From the NCBI RefSeq assembly GCF_042648505.1, contig NZ_JBHRXK010000003.1, positions 186,001 through 250,000 of the forward strand: 64,000 nt of DNA, given 5' to 3'. The first letter of the stretch is position 1; each line of letters starts with the position of its first letter. This DNA comes from Lysobacter_L cavernae. GTDB taxonomy: Bacteria > Pseudomonadota > Gammaproteobacteria > Xanthomonadales > Xanthomonadaceae. Under the pieces are notes generated by a model. That model was not told the DNA's origin and did no database searches. It saw nothing but the letters and a program-made list of their open reading frames with translations. The position numbers were made by a program, and so were the translations under genes. This document shows, piece after piece, positions 55,608-64,000 of the stretch.

Positions 55608-56213
55608 ATGACCACGACCGCCCCGCCGCTTGCGCAAGCCCTCGCTACGTTCGCCCAGTTGTTCGAGGAAGCGCACGCCGCCGGCGAGCCCGACCCGACC
55701 GCGATGACGCTCGCCACCGCCACGCTCGACGCGCGGCCATCGGCCCGCACGGTGCTGCTCAAGGCCCACGATGCGCGCGGTTTCGTTTTCTATACCCATC
55801 TCGACGGCCGCAAGGGCCGCGAGTTGCAGGCCAATCCGCATGCGGCCCTGCTGTTCCACTGGCCGCGCGTGCGCCAGGGCGTGCAGGTGCGCATCGAGGG
55901 CGCGGTGGAAATCGTCTCCGACGCGGAGGCCGATGCCTACTTCGCCACGCGCCCGCGTGGCAGCCAGTTGGGCGCATGGGCGTCGAAACAATCCGAGACG
56001 CTGGACGCGCGCGAGACGTTCGAGCAGCGCTACGCCCAGGCCGAGCGAGAGTTCGACGGCCGCGACGTACTGCGCCCACCGCGCTGGACTGGCCTGCGCG
56101 TGCGGCCGCAGGCGATCGAGTTCTGGTACGGCGCCAGCTTCCGCCTGCACGAGCGCCAGCTTTACGAATGCGACGTGGCGGGCGAGTGGCACAAGCGGAT
56201 GTTGTTTCCGTGA
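55608..56213 (+). CDS. pdxH: Pyridoxamine 5'-phosphate oxidase
   Basis: FMN enzyme that makes pyridoxal 5'-phosphate from PNP or PMP. The 201-aa protein has ARTVLLKAHDARGFVFYT, GRKGRELQANPHAALLFHW, the SQLGAWASKQS segment and the C-terminal signature PRWTGLRVRPQAIEFW ending RMLFP. The start MTTTAPPLAQ at 55608 is taken. Its product is the cofactor of MetB in this window and of the target of YggS. Confidence 0.95.
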   Translation: MTTTAPPLAQALATFAQLFEEAHAAGEPDPTAMTLATATLDARPSARTVLLKAHDARGFVFYTHLDGRKGRELQANPHAALLFHWPRVRQGVQVRIEGAVEIVSDAEADAYFATRPRGSQLGAWASKQSETLDARETFEQRYAQAEREFDGRDVLRPPRWTGLRVRPQAIEFWYGASFRLHERQLYECDVAGEWHKRMLFP

Positions 56214-57100
56214 ACGGCCGGGAATCGGGTGCCGGGAATCGGGTGCCGGAAAAACGGCAGGCCGCTTCAATCGATTCTCCATTCCCGATTCCCCATTCAC
56301 GGCTTTCGGGCCCGCAACGCATCGTCTGCCTCACCGAGGAACCGACCGAGACGCTGTACGCGCTTGGCGAGCAGCACCGCATCGTCGGCATCAGCGGTTT
56401 CACCGTGCGTCCGGCGATCGCGCGCAAGCAGAAGCCGAAGGTCAGCGCCTTCACCAGCGCCAAGATCGGCGAGATCCTCAAGCTGCAACCGGATTTCGTG
56501 ATCGGCTTCTCCGACATCCAGGCGGAGATCGCGGCCGAGTTGATCAAGCACGGCGTCGAGGTCTGGATCAGCAACCACCGCAGCGTCGCCGGCATCCTCG
56601 ACTACATCCGCCGGCTCGGCGCGCTGGTCGGCGTAGCCGACAAGGCCAATGCCTATGCCGATGAATTGCAGCGCGGCCTCGACGCGGTCGCGCTCGCGGC
56701 GGCCGCTCTGCCGTGCCGGCCCAAGGTCTATTTCGAGGAATGGGACGAGCCGCTGATCAGCGGCATCGGCTGGGTCGCCGAGCTGGTGCGTATCGCCGGT
56801 GGCGATGACGTGTTCCCGGAACGCGCGGCCGAGCCGCTGGCCAAGCAGCGCATCCTCGAAGACCCGGACGAGGTGGTCCGGCGCGCACCGGATATCATCC
56901 TGGGTTCGTGGTGCGGGAAGAAGTTCCGCCCCGACAAGGTGGCCGCACGACCGGGCTGGGACGCGATTCCGGCGGTGCGCGCGGGCGAACTGCACGAGAT
57001 CAAATCGCCGATCATCCTGCAGCCCGGACCGGCGGCACTGACCGAGGGCGTGCACGAGATCGCGGCGATCGTGCAGGCTTGGGCGCAGCGTGCGCGTTGA
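56210..57100 (+). CDS. BtuF-like (cobalamin/siderophore-type) substrate-binding protein, atypical N-terminus
   Basis: A 296-aa member of the periplasmic-binding-protein fold class III group (RIVCLTEEPTETLYALGEQHRIVG, the long-helix region, VYFEEWDEPLISGIGWVAEL). No signal peptide is visible, unlike true BtuF. The only in-frame starts before the conserved part are the GTG at 56210, overlapping the pdxH stop, and the GTG at 56243. Both lie inside an interspersed repeat, so the first 30 or so residues (rich in Ser, Pro, Phe) are encoded by that repeat. It may be a cytoplasmic domain reused for something else, or have lost its export signal. Confidence 0.75.
   Translation: MNGRESGAGNRVPEKRQAASIDSPFPIPHSRLSGPQRIVCLTEEPTETLYALGEQHRIVGISGFTVRPAIARKQKPKVSAFTSAKIGEILKLQPDFVIGFSDIQAEIAAELIKHGVEVWISNHRSVAGILDYIRRLGALVGVADKANAYADELQRGLDAVALAAAALPCRPKVYFEEWDEPLISGIGWVAELVRIAGGDDVFPERAAEPLAKQRILEDPDEVVRRAPDIILGSWCGKKFRPDKVAARPGWDAIPAVRAGELHEIKSPIILQPGPAALTEGVHEIAAIVQAWAQRAR
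56219..56302 (+). repeat. Interspersed ATTCCCGATTCCC-type repeat, copy 1
   Basis: Two tandem copies of GGAATCGGGTGCCG (56221-56248), then TCTCCATTCCCGATTCCCC (about 56276-56294). The same core recurs at 58421-58450 and 58529-58555. Confidence 0.75.
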
Positions 57101-57112
57101 GCCAGCAGCGGC

Positions 57113-57586
57113 TCAGCGTGGAAAAAACTCGCGGCTGAACTGCATCGTCGAAGCCGCGCCGCCGTCGCGGACGATGGCGAGGTCGAAGCGCAGGGTTTCC
57201 GGCGGCGAAATCGCCACTGTGCCGACGTAGTCGAGCAACCCGCCGCTGCGCAGCTCGCGCAGCTCGATCGCGTGGCGACGACCGCGCAGGTCGGTGGCGG
57301 TGGCGGTGATCCGCGCCGGCAGCGACACCTCCTGCGCCTCGGGCCCTTGCCGCACCGCGACCAGCAGCATCACCGTAGTGTCGGCACGGGCGATGTCGTA
57401 CTGGCGGGCTATCGCCGGGCTCAGGGTCGAGGTCTGCATCACGCTGGCGCGGATGCTGACGTCGCCGATGCGGGTGACCGCCTCCTGCTGTGCGGATGCG
57501 GACGTGGCCACCGGCGTCGAGGCCTCACGGCTGCAGGCGGTGGTCAGGGCCAGCAGCAGGCTCAGTGCGGCAAGGGGAAGGCGCAT
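57113..57586 (-). CDS. DUF4426 lipoprotein
   Basis: A 157-aa putative lipoprotein: signal MRLPLAALSLLLALTTAC with lipobox Cys, a Ser/Ala-rich linker, and a DUF4426 domain (MQTSTLSPAIARQYDIARAD, VGTVAISPPETLRFDLAIVRDG). Function unknown. It is last in a yggS - proC - DUF4426 series, an order that is common in gammaproteobacteria, and lies 19 bp after proC. Confidence 0.85.
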   Translation of the reverse strand: MRLPLAALSLLLALTTACSREASTPVATSASAQQEAVTRIGDVSIRASVMQTSTLSPAIARQYDIARADTTVMLLVAVRQGPEAQEVSLPARITATATDLRGRRHAIELRELRSGGLLDYVGTVAISPPETLRFDLAIVRDGGAASTMQFSREFFPR

Positions 57587-57605
57587 GGCATCGGCTCCTG
57601 AAAGC

Positions 57606-58451
57606 TCAATCGTTGGCGGCGGACAGTTGCCGGCCGCGTTCGGTGGCTGCCGCGATGGCACGGTCGACCAGGGCGCGAAAGCCGCCGGTCTCGAAGGACT
57701 CGACCGCGGCCTGGGTGGTGCCGCCGGGCGAAGTCACGCGCGTGCGCAGCACGTCGGCGGGTTCGTCGAGTTGGGTCAGCATGGTTGCCGCACCGAGCAG
57801 GGTCTGCTGGACCAGGGCACGGGCGGCCTGCGGCGGCAAGCCCTGGGCGATGCCGGCGGCCTGCATCGCCTCGGCCAGCAGGAACAGGTAGGCCGGGCCG
57901 CTGCCGGACACCGCGGTGACCGCGTCCATCTGCGCTTCGTCGTCGATCCACACCGTCGGCCCGACCGCATCGAGCAGGGCCGCGGCCTGGTCGCGTTGCG
58001 CGGTGTCGGTGCGGGGATTGGCATACAGGCCGGTGATGCCGACACCGAGCAGCGCCGGTGTGTTCGGCATCGCCCGCACCACCGCCAGCCCGCCGCCGAG
58101 CCAGCGCTCCAACTGCGTGACGGTGATGCCGGCTGCGATCGAGATCACGACCGGGCGCTGTGCCTGCGCGAGCGTGGCCAGCTCGGTACACACCGCGCGC
58201 ATGACCTGTGGTTTGACCGCGAGCAGCCAGACGGCGGCGCCTTGCGCGGCGGCGGCGGCCTGGTCGAAGCCGGCGACGCCGAAATCGCGGTGCAGGCCGT
58301 CGCGCAGGGCGACGACCGGCTCGGCGACGCGGATCGCGGTGGCGTCGCGGCTGCGCGCGACGAGGCCGCCGATCAGGCTGCGCGCCATGTTGCCGCCGCC
58401 AATGAAGGCGATGGCACCGGCAATGGGCAATGGGGAATCGGGAATCGTCAT
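57606..58451 (-). CDS. proC: Pyrroline-5-carboxylate reductase
   Basis: Last step of proline synthesis, NAD(P)H-dependent. The 281-aa protein has the Rossmann motif FIGGGNMARSLIGG, AVKPQVM, RAMPNTPALLGVG, the GSGPAYLF segment and the C-terminal signature VTSPGGTTQAAVESFE. Residues 2-10 (TIPDSPLPI) are encoded by a copy of the interspersed repeat, with no other start before the Rossmann motif. Middle gene of the yggS-proC series. Confidence 0.95.
   Translation of the reverse strand: MTIPDSPLPIAGAIAFIGGGNMARSLIGGLVARSRDATAIRVAEPVVALRDGLHRDFGVAGFDQAAAAAQGAAVWLLAVKPQVMRAVCTELATLAQAQRPVVISIAAGITVTQLERWLGGGLAVVRAMPNTPALLGVGITGLYANPRTDTAQRDQAAALLDAVGPTVWIDDEAQMDAVTAVSGSGPAYLFLLAEAMQAAGIAQGLPPQAARALVQQTLLGAATMLTQLDEPADVLRTRVTSPGGTTQAAVESFETGGFRALVDRAIAAATERGRQLSAAND
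58421..58450 (+). repeat. Interspersed ATTCCCGATTCCC-type repeat, copy 2
   Basis: On the plus strand CAATGGGGAATCGGGAATC; it overlaps the proC start codon and first ten codons. Confidence 0.75.
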
Positions 58452-58522
58452 GGTGTCCGCGGCGCAGAGAGGTTCGTGGAAAAGGATAGCCAGTGCAGCG
58501 TTGTCTCCGAAGGGGGCGGCTT

Positions 58523-59227
58523 CTACGGCTCCCCATTCCCCATTCCCGATTCCCGGCGTTTCCGGGCGCCGAACAAGGCGGTGCCGATACGGACCATGGT
58601 CGCACCTTCGGCGATCGCGATCGCGTAGTCGTCGCTCATGCCCATCGACAGCGTGTCGAGCTGCGGGTGGTCGGTGCGCAGGGCATCGAACAGGGCACGG
58701 GTGCGGCGGAAGGCATCGCGGCGCTGCTCGGGTTCGGGGTACGGGGTCGGGATCACCATCAGTCCGCGCAGCCGCAGCCGCGGCTCGACGGCGATGGTCT
58801 TGGCCAGCGCAATCACCTCGTGCGGCTGGCAACCGTGTTTGCTGGCCTCATCGTCGATGTTGACCTGGACCAGCACGTTCAACGGCGCCTGGTCGTCGCG
58901 GCGGTGCCGGGCCAGGGCTGCCACCAGCTTGGCGCGGTCGAGCGTGTGCACCCAGTCGAACAGCTCGGCGGCTTCCTTGGCCTTGTTCGACTGCAGGTGG
59001 CCGATCAGGTGCCACTCCAGGTCCAGCCCGGTCAGGGCAGTGCGCTTGCCGGCGGCTTCCTGGACGTAGTTCTCGCCGAACGCGCGCTGGCCGGCCGCGG
59101 CCAATTCCGCGACGGCCGTCGCATCCTGGGTCTTGCTCACCGCGAGCAGGCGCGGCGCTGGCCGTCCGGCCGCCACCGCCGCGTTGTCTAGCTGGCGCAA
59201 GATGTCGTGCAAAGCGCGTGCGCGCAC
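58523..59227 (-). CDS. yggS: YggS family pyridoxal phosphate homeostasis protein
   Basis: A 234-aa PLP-binding protein without known catalytic activity that balances PLP pools. PLP-Lys lies in RLLAVSKTQ; other family segments are FGENYVQEAAGK, WHLIGHLQSNKAKEAAELFDWVHTLDR, and SMGMSDDYAIAIAEGATMVRIGTALFG. The last residues RRESGMGNGEP come from the interspersed repeat. Divergent from pilT with 100 bp between starts, as in many gammaproteobacteria. Confidence 0.94.
   Translation of the reverse strand: MRARALHDILRQLDNAAVAAGRPAPRLLAVSKTQDATAVAELAAAGQRAFGENYVQEAAGKRTALTGLDLEWHLIGHLQSNKAKEAAELFDWVHTLDRAKLVAALARHRRDDQAPLNVLVQVNIDDEASKHGCQPHEVIALAKTIAVEPRLRLRGLMVIPTPYPEPEQRRDAFRRTRALFDALRTDHPQLDTLSMGMSDDYAIAIAEGATMVRIGTALFGARKRRESGMGNGEP
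58529..58555 (+). repeat. Interspersed ATTCCCGATTCCC-type repeat, copy 3
   Basis: CTCCCCATTCCCCATTCCC then GATTCCC; it overlaps the last codons of yggS. Confidence 0.75.
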
Positions 59228-59327
59228 GTCTCAAATCCTGTCGAAAAGGCTGGAAAAGTAACAAGGTGTGGGGGCTATACTGCCGCCAGGGGCTATTCCG
59301 TTCCAGTCGCAGTGCAGGGGAGCACGC

Positions 59328-60365
59328 ATGGATATCGCCGAACTTCTGGCGTTTTCAGTCAAGAACAAAGCATCCGACCTGCATCTCTCGGCCGGCCTGC
59401 CGCCGATGATCCGCGTCGACGGCGACGTGCGCCGCATCAACATTCCGGCGCTCGACCACAAGCAGGTGCACGCGCTGGTCTACGACATCATGTCGGACAA
59501 GCAGCGCCGCGATTACGAAGAATTCCTCGAGGTCGACTTCTCGTTCGAGATCCCGGGCCTGGCGCGCTTCCGCGTCAACGCGTTCAACCAGAACCGCGGT
59601 GCCGGCGCGGTGTTCCGTACCATTCCGTCCGAAGTCCTCTCGCTCGAGGACCTGGGCTGCCCGCGCATCTTCAAGGAACTGATCGAGCAGCCGCAGGGCC
59701 TGATCCTGGTGACCGGCCCGACCGGTTCGGGCAAGTCGACCACGCTGGCGGCGATGATCGACCACATCAACAAGAACGAGTACGGCCACATCCTCTCGGT
59801 CGAAGACCCGATCGAGTTCGTGCACACCTCGCAGAAGTGCCTGATCAACCAGCGCGAAGTGCACCGTGATACCCACGGCTTCAACGAAGCACTGCGCTCG
59901 GCGCTGCGCGAAGACCCCGACTACATCCTGGTCGGCGAGTTGCGCGACCTGGAGACCATCCGCCTGGCGTTGACCGCCGCGGAAACCGGCCACCTGGTGT
60001 TCGGCACCCTGCACACCTCCTCGGCGGCGAAGACCGTCGACCGCATCATCGACGTGTTCCCGGCCGGCGAGAAGCCGATGGTGCGCTCGATGCTGTCCGA
60101 ATCGCTGCGCGCGGTGATTTCGCAGGCGCTGCTGAAGAAGGTCGGCGGCGGCCGCACCGCGGCGTGGGAGATCATGGTTGGCATCCCGGCGATCCGTAAC
60201 CTGATCCGCGAGGACAAGGTCGCGCAGATGTACTCGTCGATCCAGACCGGCCAGAACTACGGAATGATGACGCTCGACCAGCACCTGCAAGACCTGGTCA
60301 AGCGCGGCCTGATCCTGCGGCCGCAGGCGCGCGAGTACGCCAGGGACAAGCGCCTGTTCGATTGA
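59328..60365 (+). CDS. pilT: Type IV pilus retraction ATPase PilT
   Basis: Hexameric ATPase that depolymerises the type IV pilus and drives twitching. The 345-aa protein has the PAS-like N-domain (MDIAELLAFSVKNKASDLHLS), the Walker A motif GPTGSGKSTTLAAM, the Asp box SVEDPIEFVH, the His box TLHTSSAAKTVDRIIDVFP and the C-terminal PilT region (NLIREDKVAQMYSSIQTG). AGGGGAG precedes the ATG at 59328; the in-frame ATG at 59268 is too early. 62 bp before pilU. Confidence 0.97.
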   Translation: MDIAELLAFSVKNKASDLHLSAGLPPMIRVDGDVRRINIPALDHKQVHALVYDIMSDKQRRDYEEFLEVDFSFEIPGLARFRVNAFNQNRGAGAVFRTIPSEVLSLEDLGCPRIFKELIEQPQGLILVTGPTGSGKSTTLAAMIDHINKNEYGHILSVEDPIEFVHTSQKCLINQREVHRDTHGFNEALRSALREDPDYILVGELRDLETIRLALTAAETGHLVFGTLHTSSAAKTVDRIIDVFPAGEKPMVRSMLSESLRAVISQALLKKVGGGRTAAWEIMVGIPAIRNLIREDKVAQMYSSIQTGQNYGMMTLDQHLQDLVKRGLILRPQAREYARDKRLFD

Positions 60366-60427
60366 CCGCCTTGTTTTAGTTCGTCATAGCCGCGCAGGTC
60401 GGGGAGGCCGGCGGCAGGGGAGTACGC

Positions 60428-61576
60428 ATGAACACCAGCACCACGGGCAGCAGCATCGATTTCACCTCGTTCCTCAAGCTGATGGCGCACCAGCGCGCCT
60501 CGGACTTGTTCATCACCGCCGGCATGCCGCCGTCGATGAAGGTGCACGGCAAGCTCTCGCCGATCACACAGAATCCGCTGACGCCGCAGCAGAGCCGCGA
60601 CCTCGTCCTCAACGTGATGACGCCGCAGCAGCGCGAGGAGTTCGAGAAGACCCACGAGTGCAACTTCGCGATCGGCGTGTCCGGCATCGGCCGCTTCCGC
60701 GTGTCGTGCTTCTACCAGCGCAACCAGGTTGGCATGGTGCTGCGCCGGATCGAGACCAAGATCCCCACCGTCGAAGAACTCAACCTGCCGCCGATCATCA
60801 AGACGCTGGCGATGACCAAGCGCGGCATCATCATCTTCGTCGGTGCCACCGGTACCGGCAAGTCGACCTCGCTGGCGGCGATGATCGGCTACCGCAACTT
60901 CAACTCGACCGGCCACATCATCACCATCGAGGACCCGATCGAGTTCGTGCACAAGCACGAAGGCTGCATCATCACCCAGCGCGAGGTCGGCATCGACACC
61001 GACAGCTGGGACGCTGCACTGAAGAACACCCTGCGCCAAGCGCCGGACGTGATCATGATCGGCGAGGTGCGCACCCGCGAGGGCATGGACCACGCCATCG
61101 CCTTCGCCGAAACCGGTCACCTGGTGCTGTGCACGCTGCACGCCAACAACGCCAACCAGGCGATGGACCGCATCATCAACTTCTTCCCGGAAGACCGCCG
61201 CAACCAGTTGCTGATGGACCTTTCCCTGAACCTCAAGGGCGTGGTCGCGCAGCAGCTGATCCCGACCCCGGACGGCAAGGCCCGTCGTGTCGCCATGGAA
61301 ATCCTGCTCGGCACGCCGCTGGTGCAGGACTACATCCGCGACGGCGAGATCCACAAGATCAAGGAAGTGATGAAGGAGTCGGTGCAGCTGGGCATGAAGA
61401 CCTTCGACCAGGCCCTGTTCGAGCTGTACCAGGCCGGCGAGATCAGCTACGAGGACGCGCTGCGTTACGCCGACTCGCAGAATGAGGTGCGCCTGCGCAT
61501 CAAGCTCGCCCAGGGCGGCGACGCGAAGACGCTGGCACAGGGTCTCGACGGCGTCGAGGTCGCCGAAGTGCGCTGA
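60428..61576 (+). CDS. pilU: PilT/PilU-type accessory retraction ATPase
   Basis: A 382-aa paralogue of PilT that supports retraction together with it. It has the N-domain FLKLMAHQRASDLFITAGMP, the Walker A motif GATGTGKSTSLAAM, the Asp box TIEDPIEFVHKHEG, the His box TLHANNANQAMDRIINFFPE and the longer C-terminus typical of PilU. Cotranscribed with pilT; a strong terminator follows. Confidence 0.96.
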   Translation: MNTSTTGSSIDFTSFLKLMAHQRASDLFITAGMPPSMKVHGKLSPITQNPLTPQQSRDLVLNVMTPQQREEFEKTHECNFAIGVSGIGRFRVSCFYQRNQVGMVLRRIETKIPTVEELNLPPIIKTLAMTKRGIIIFVGATGTGKSTSLAAMIGYRNFNSTGHIITIEDPIEFVHKHEGCIITQREVGIDTDSWDAALKNTLRQAPDVIMIGEVRTREGMDHAIAFAETGHLVLCTLHANNANQAMDRIINFFPEDRRNQLLMDLSLNLKGVVAQQLIPTPDGKARRVAMEILLGTPLVQDYIRDGEIHKIKEVMKESVQLGMKTFDQALFELYQAGEISYEDALRYADSQNEVRLRIKLAQGGDAKTLAQGLDGVEVAEVR

Positions 61577-61607
61577 TTGCGCTGAATTACGCTACCGCGT
61601 GACGCAG

Positions 61608-61633
61608 AAAGCCGGGCTATGCCCGGCTTTTTT
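61608..61633 (+). terminator. Intrinsic terminator after pilU
   Basis: AAAGCCGGGC-TAT-GCCCGGCTTT with three more T. A classic terminator 32 bp after the pilU stop. Confidence 0.92.
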
Positions 61634-61798
61634 GTGCCCGTCGTGTCGTCCATCGTGACGCATCGTTCACGGGCAGCCGGCATCCTGTGCGCCAGCGGCA
61701 ATCCGTGACCTTGTACACGTTTGCGCGCCCGGCCCGTGATGACCAGGCCCGGTCAGGTGGGTTGCCGATCCGAATGTCGCGCTCCCATGGAGGGAGAA

Positions 61799-63244
61799 AT
61801 GCGTTTCAGGACGCCGACCATCGCCTGCCTGCTCGCCCTGACCGCCGCTCCGGCTCACGGGCAGGACACCGCGGAAAGCCTCAGGGGCGAGATCGAGGTG
61901 CTGAAGCGCAGCTTGCAGTCGCTGGAAGCGCGGTTGCAGGCCATCGAGCCGACGCCGTTCGCCGCAACCACGGCACCCGCCCCGGCGCCGGGTAAGCCGT
62001 CCACGGCGGCCGTGGCATCAGTCGCACCGCAGGTGACCGCCGGTGCGTCGCCGGCGGTCACCGAGGTGCCTGGGGTGCTGCCATCACTGCTGCCCGATCG
62101 CGAGTCGGTCGCCGATCCTTCTTCGGCGGCATCGCGTGTCGACAACAGCGCCTCGCCGACCGACCCCGAACTGAAAGGCTTTTTCGCCATTCCCGGCACC
62201 GAATCCATGATCCGCATCGGTGGCTATGCCAAGCTCGATGCGATCTACGACTCGCGCAAGCTGGGTGACCAGGACCAGTTCATCACCGCGGCCATCCCGG
62301 TGTCGTCGGCACCCGGCAGCGACGTCACCAACTTCAACCTGCACGCCAAGCAGACGCGTTTCAGTTTCGAGGCGCGTCGGCAGCTCCCTCGCGGCAACCT
62401 GCGCTTCTATCTGGAAAACGACTTCTTCGGCGGCAGCGACGGCTACGAATTCCGCCTGCGCCACGCCTACGGCCAGCTTGGCAATACCTATGCCGGTTAT
62501 GGCTATTCGATGTTCATGGACGCCGATGCACTGCCGGACACCCTCGACTTCGAAGGCCCGGGCAGTGCGCCGTACCTGCTGGTCGCGGGCATCCATCACA
62601 GCTTCGAGTTTGGCAAGGGCAACAGCCTGACCCTGGCGGTCGAAAATCCGGAAACGCAGATCGCTGCCGCCGAAGACGAAACCAGCACCAACCGCATGCC
62701 CGACGTGGCCGCCACGGCGCGCATCGAGCGCGACTGGGGGCATCTGCAGCTGAGTGGCCTGCTGCGCCGCTTGAGCTACATCAAGGACGACAGCAAGCGC
62801 CATGACTATGCAGGCGGCGTGTCGTTCACCGGTTCCGCCGCGGCCGGCGAGCAGGACCTGCTGCTGTTCGGCGCCAACTGGGGCGAAGGCATCGCCCGCT
62901 ACATCGCTGATATCGGCGGCTCCGGTCTGGACGCTGCGATCGATGCCAACGGCGACCTGCGGGCGCTTACCAGTTATGGCGGTTTCTTCGGCTACACCCA
63001 TTACTGGAACCAGGAGTGGCGCTCCAACCTGGTCTACGGCTACCTGCACCTGGACGACGAGGTGTTCCTGTCGGCCGACACCTTCCGCCGCAGCCAGTAC
63101 GGCGCGCTCAACCTGATCTGGAGCCCGGCGCCGTCGTGGACGATGGGCATGGAGCTGCTCTACGGCCAATACCAGCAGCAGGACGGCCGCGACGGCGACG
63201 CGCTGCGCCTGCAGGGCAGCCTGCAATACAACTTCATCAAGTAG
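61799..63244 (+). CDS. DcaP-like trimeric outer-membrane porin
   Basis: A 481-aa porin with a signal peptide (ending APAHG), an N-terminal coiled coil (AESLRGEIEVLKRSLQSLEARLQ), an Ala/Pro-rich linker, and then a beta-barrel beginning MIRIGGYAKLDAIYD and ending SLQYNFIK. DcaP-family proteins form trimers with an N-terminal coiled-coil extension and pass small acids. AGGGAG lies 3 nt before the ATG at 61799. It is followed after 69 bp by an AdiC-like antiporter gene, so the pair may handle uptake of one substrate class. Confidence 0.9.
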   Translation: MRFRTPTIACLLALTAAPAHGQDTAESLRGEIEVLKRSLQSLEARLQAIEPTPFAATTAPAPAPGKPSTAAVASVAPQVTAGASPAVTEVPGVLPSLLPDRESVADPSSAASRVDNSASPTDPELKGFFAIPGTESMIRIGGYAKLDAIYDSRKLGDQDQFITAAIPVSSAPGSDVTNFNLHAKQTRFSFEARRQLPRGNLRFYLENDFFGGSDGYEFRLRHAYGQLGNTYAGYGYSMFMDADALPDTLDFEGPGSAPYLLVAGIHHSFEFGKGNSLTLAVENPETQIAAAEDETSTNRMPDVAATARIERDWGHLQLSGLLRRLSYIKDDSKRHDYAGGVSFTGSAAAGEQDLLLFGANWGEGIARYIADIGGSGLDAAIDANGDLRALTSYGGFFGYTHYWNQEWRSNLVYGYLHLDDEVFLSADTFRRSQYGALNLIWSPAPSWTMGMELLYGQYQQQDGRDGDALRLQGSLQYNFIK

Positions 63245-63313
63245 CCATATCGCGGCCCGCGTCCGCAGACCGCTGGAACGAACGCCTCCCACCGTTTTCA
63301 GGAGATCGCAGTC

Positions 63314-64000
63314 ATGGCGCAACAAGGCAAGAAAATCGGCGTGGTAGCAGCCACGTTCCTGGTCGCCGGCAACATGATGGGATCGGGCGTGTTCCTGCTG
63401 CCGTCGAGCCTGGCCAAGATCGGTACCGCCTCGATCTGGGGCTGGTTGATCACCACCGCCGGCGCGTTGTTGCTGGCGTTCGTGTTCGCCAAGCTTGGCA
63501 AGCTCGCGCCCAAGGCCGGTGGCCCCTATGCCTACGCGCGCGACTCGTTCGGTCCGTACATGGGCTTCCAGACCAATACCATTTACTGGTTTGCCAACTG
63601 GATCGGCAACGTCGCCATCCCGATCGCGGCGGTAGGTTATTTCAGCTATTTCATCCCGGCGCTGTCGGAACCCTGGGTCCGCTGCATCGCGGTGCTCGCC
63701 CTGATCTGGCTGCTGACCTTCGCCAACGTGATCGGTCCGCATTTTGTCACCAAGGTCCAGACGGTGACGACCAGCTTCGCGCTGATACCGATCCTGGGCA
63801 TCGCGGTTTTCGGCTGGTTCTTCTTCAAGCCGGAGGTCTTCGAAGGCGCCTACAACGTGTCCGGCCAGTCGAACTTCGGCGCGATCTCCAGCGCGGCGGC
63901 GTTGACCTTGTGGGCCTTCATCGGTGTCGAGTCGGCATCGGTCACCGCCGGCGTGGTCGAGAACCCGGAGAAGAACGTCGCCCGCGCAACACTGGCCGGC
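63314..64000 (+). CDS. AdiC-like amino acid/polyamine antiporter, N-terminal part (cut by window end)
   Basis: The first 229 codons of an APC-superfamily transporter; the frame is open to the window edge. Translation gives MAQQGKKIGVVAATFLVAGN, with the family motif GSGVFLLP in helix 1, GGPYAYARDSFGPYMGFQTN, and the helix-6 stretch TLWAFIGVESASVTAGVVEN. This closely resembles AdiC/PotE-type antiporters. The ATG at 63314 has GGAG at 63301-63304. The substrate (arginine/agmatine, ornithine/putrescine or lysine/cadaverine) is not fixed by the visible part. Confidence 0.88.
   Translation, partial: MAQQGKKIGVVAATFLVAGNMMGSGVFLLPSSLAKIGTASIWGWLITTAGALLLAFVFAKLGKLAPKAGGPYAYARDSFGPYMGFQTNTIYWFANWIGNVAIPIAAVGYFSYFIPALSEPWVRCIAVLALIWLLTFANVIGPHFVTKVQTVTTSFALIPILGIAVFGWFFFKPEVFEGAYNVSGQSNFGAISSAAALTLWAFIGVESASVTAGVVENPEKNVARATLAG

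Overview
The window is high-GC DNA that looks like a xanthomonad of the Lysobacter/Luteimonas/Xanthomonas group (Gammaproteobacteria). This rests on gene content and order: metX-metB-hom behind a SAM riboswitch, divergent yggS-proC / pilT-pilU, aroK-aroB-hemE, a DcaP-type porin, a secreted GH18 chitinase, subtilisin-like secreted proteases, and small ATTCCCGATTCCC-type interspersed repeats. The genus is inferred; there is no rRNA or tRNA in the window to settle it.

Layout. 1-5.9 kb: the end of a lipid-linked sugar glycosyltransferase, a CBS protein, hemolysin III, DUF1294, release factor 3 (prfC), an M23 peptidase and a propeller lipoprotein. 6.0-9.6 kb: a promoter, a SAM-I riboswitch and the overlapping methionine operon metX-metB-hom. 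9.75-34.7 kb: the most unusual part, described below. 34.7-38.3 kb: an alpha/beta hydrolase and a chitinase with candidate Clp and GlcNAc-type operators. 38.8-43.5 kb: a three-gene molybdenum hydroxylase operon (Mo subunit, 2Fe-2S subunit, triheme cytochrome c). 43.7-47.4 kb: sdaA, a glutaredoxin-like protein and a YceI / cytochrome b561 / YceI operon. 47.6-51.1 kb: a large propeller-type hybrid histidine kinase. 51.1-57.6 kb: hemE, a WGR protein, aroB-aroK, dodecin, a glycerate-kinase-like protein, pdxH, a BtuF-like protein and a DUF4426 lipoprotein. 57.6-61.6 kb: proC-yggS and pilT-pilU. 61.8-64 kb: a DcaP-like porin and the start of an AdiC-like antiporter.

The central 25 kb is a tandem duplication of a four-gene cassette. 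Each copy has an OmpR-type response regulator (+), a convergent six-TM histidine kinase (-), a giant YadA-type trimeric autotransporter adhesin (+, 2909 and 2257 aa) and an S8 subtilisin-like protease (+) ended by a strong intrinsic terminator. Both adhesin promoters have the same design: three GGTGAG-type direct repeats at an exact 11-bp period, a -35-like GTGACA, 17 bp, and a TTAG(G/T)T -10. Both have a 69-nt identical leader, a hairpin after the adhesin stop and a long hairpin before the protease ribosome binding site. The last 1.5 kb of the two adhesin genes differs at only two positions, although most of the genes has diverged, which suggests gene conversion. I read this as a regulated surface adhesin plus secreted protease system with its own two-component control. 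That coupling is inferred from layout and shared cis-elements, not proven.
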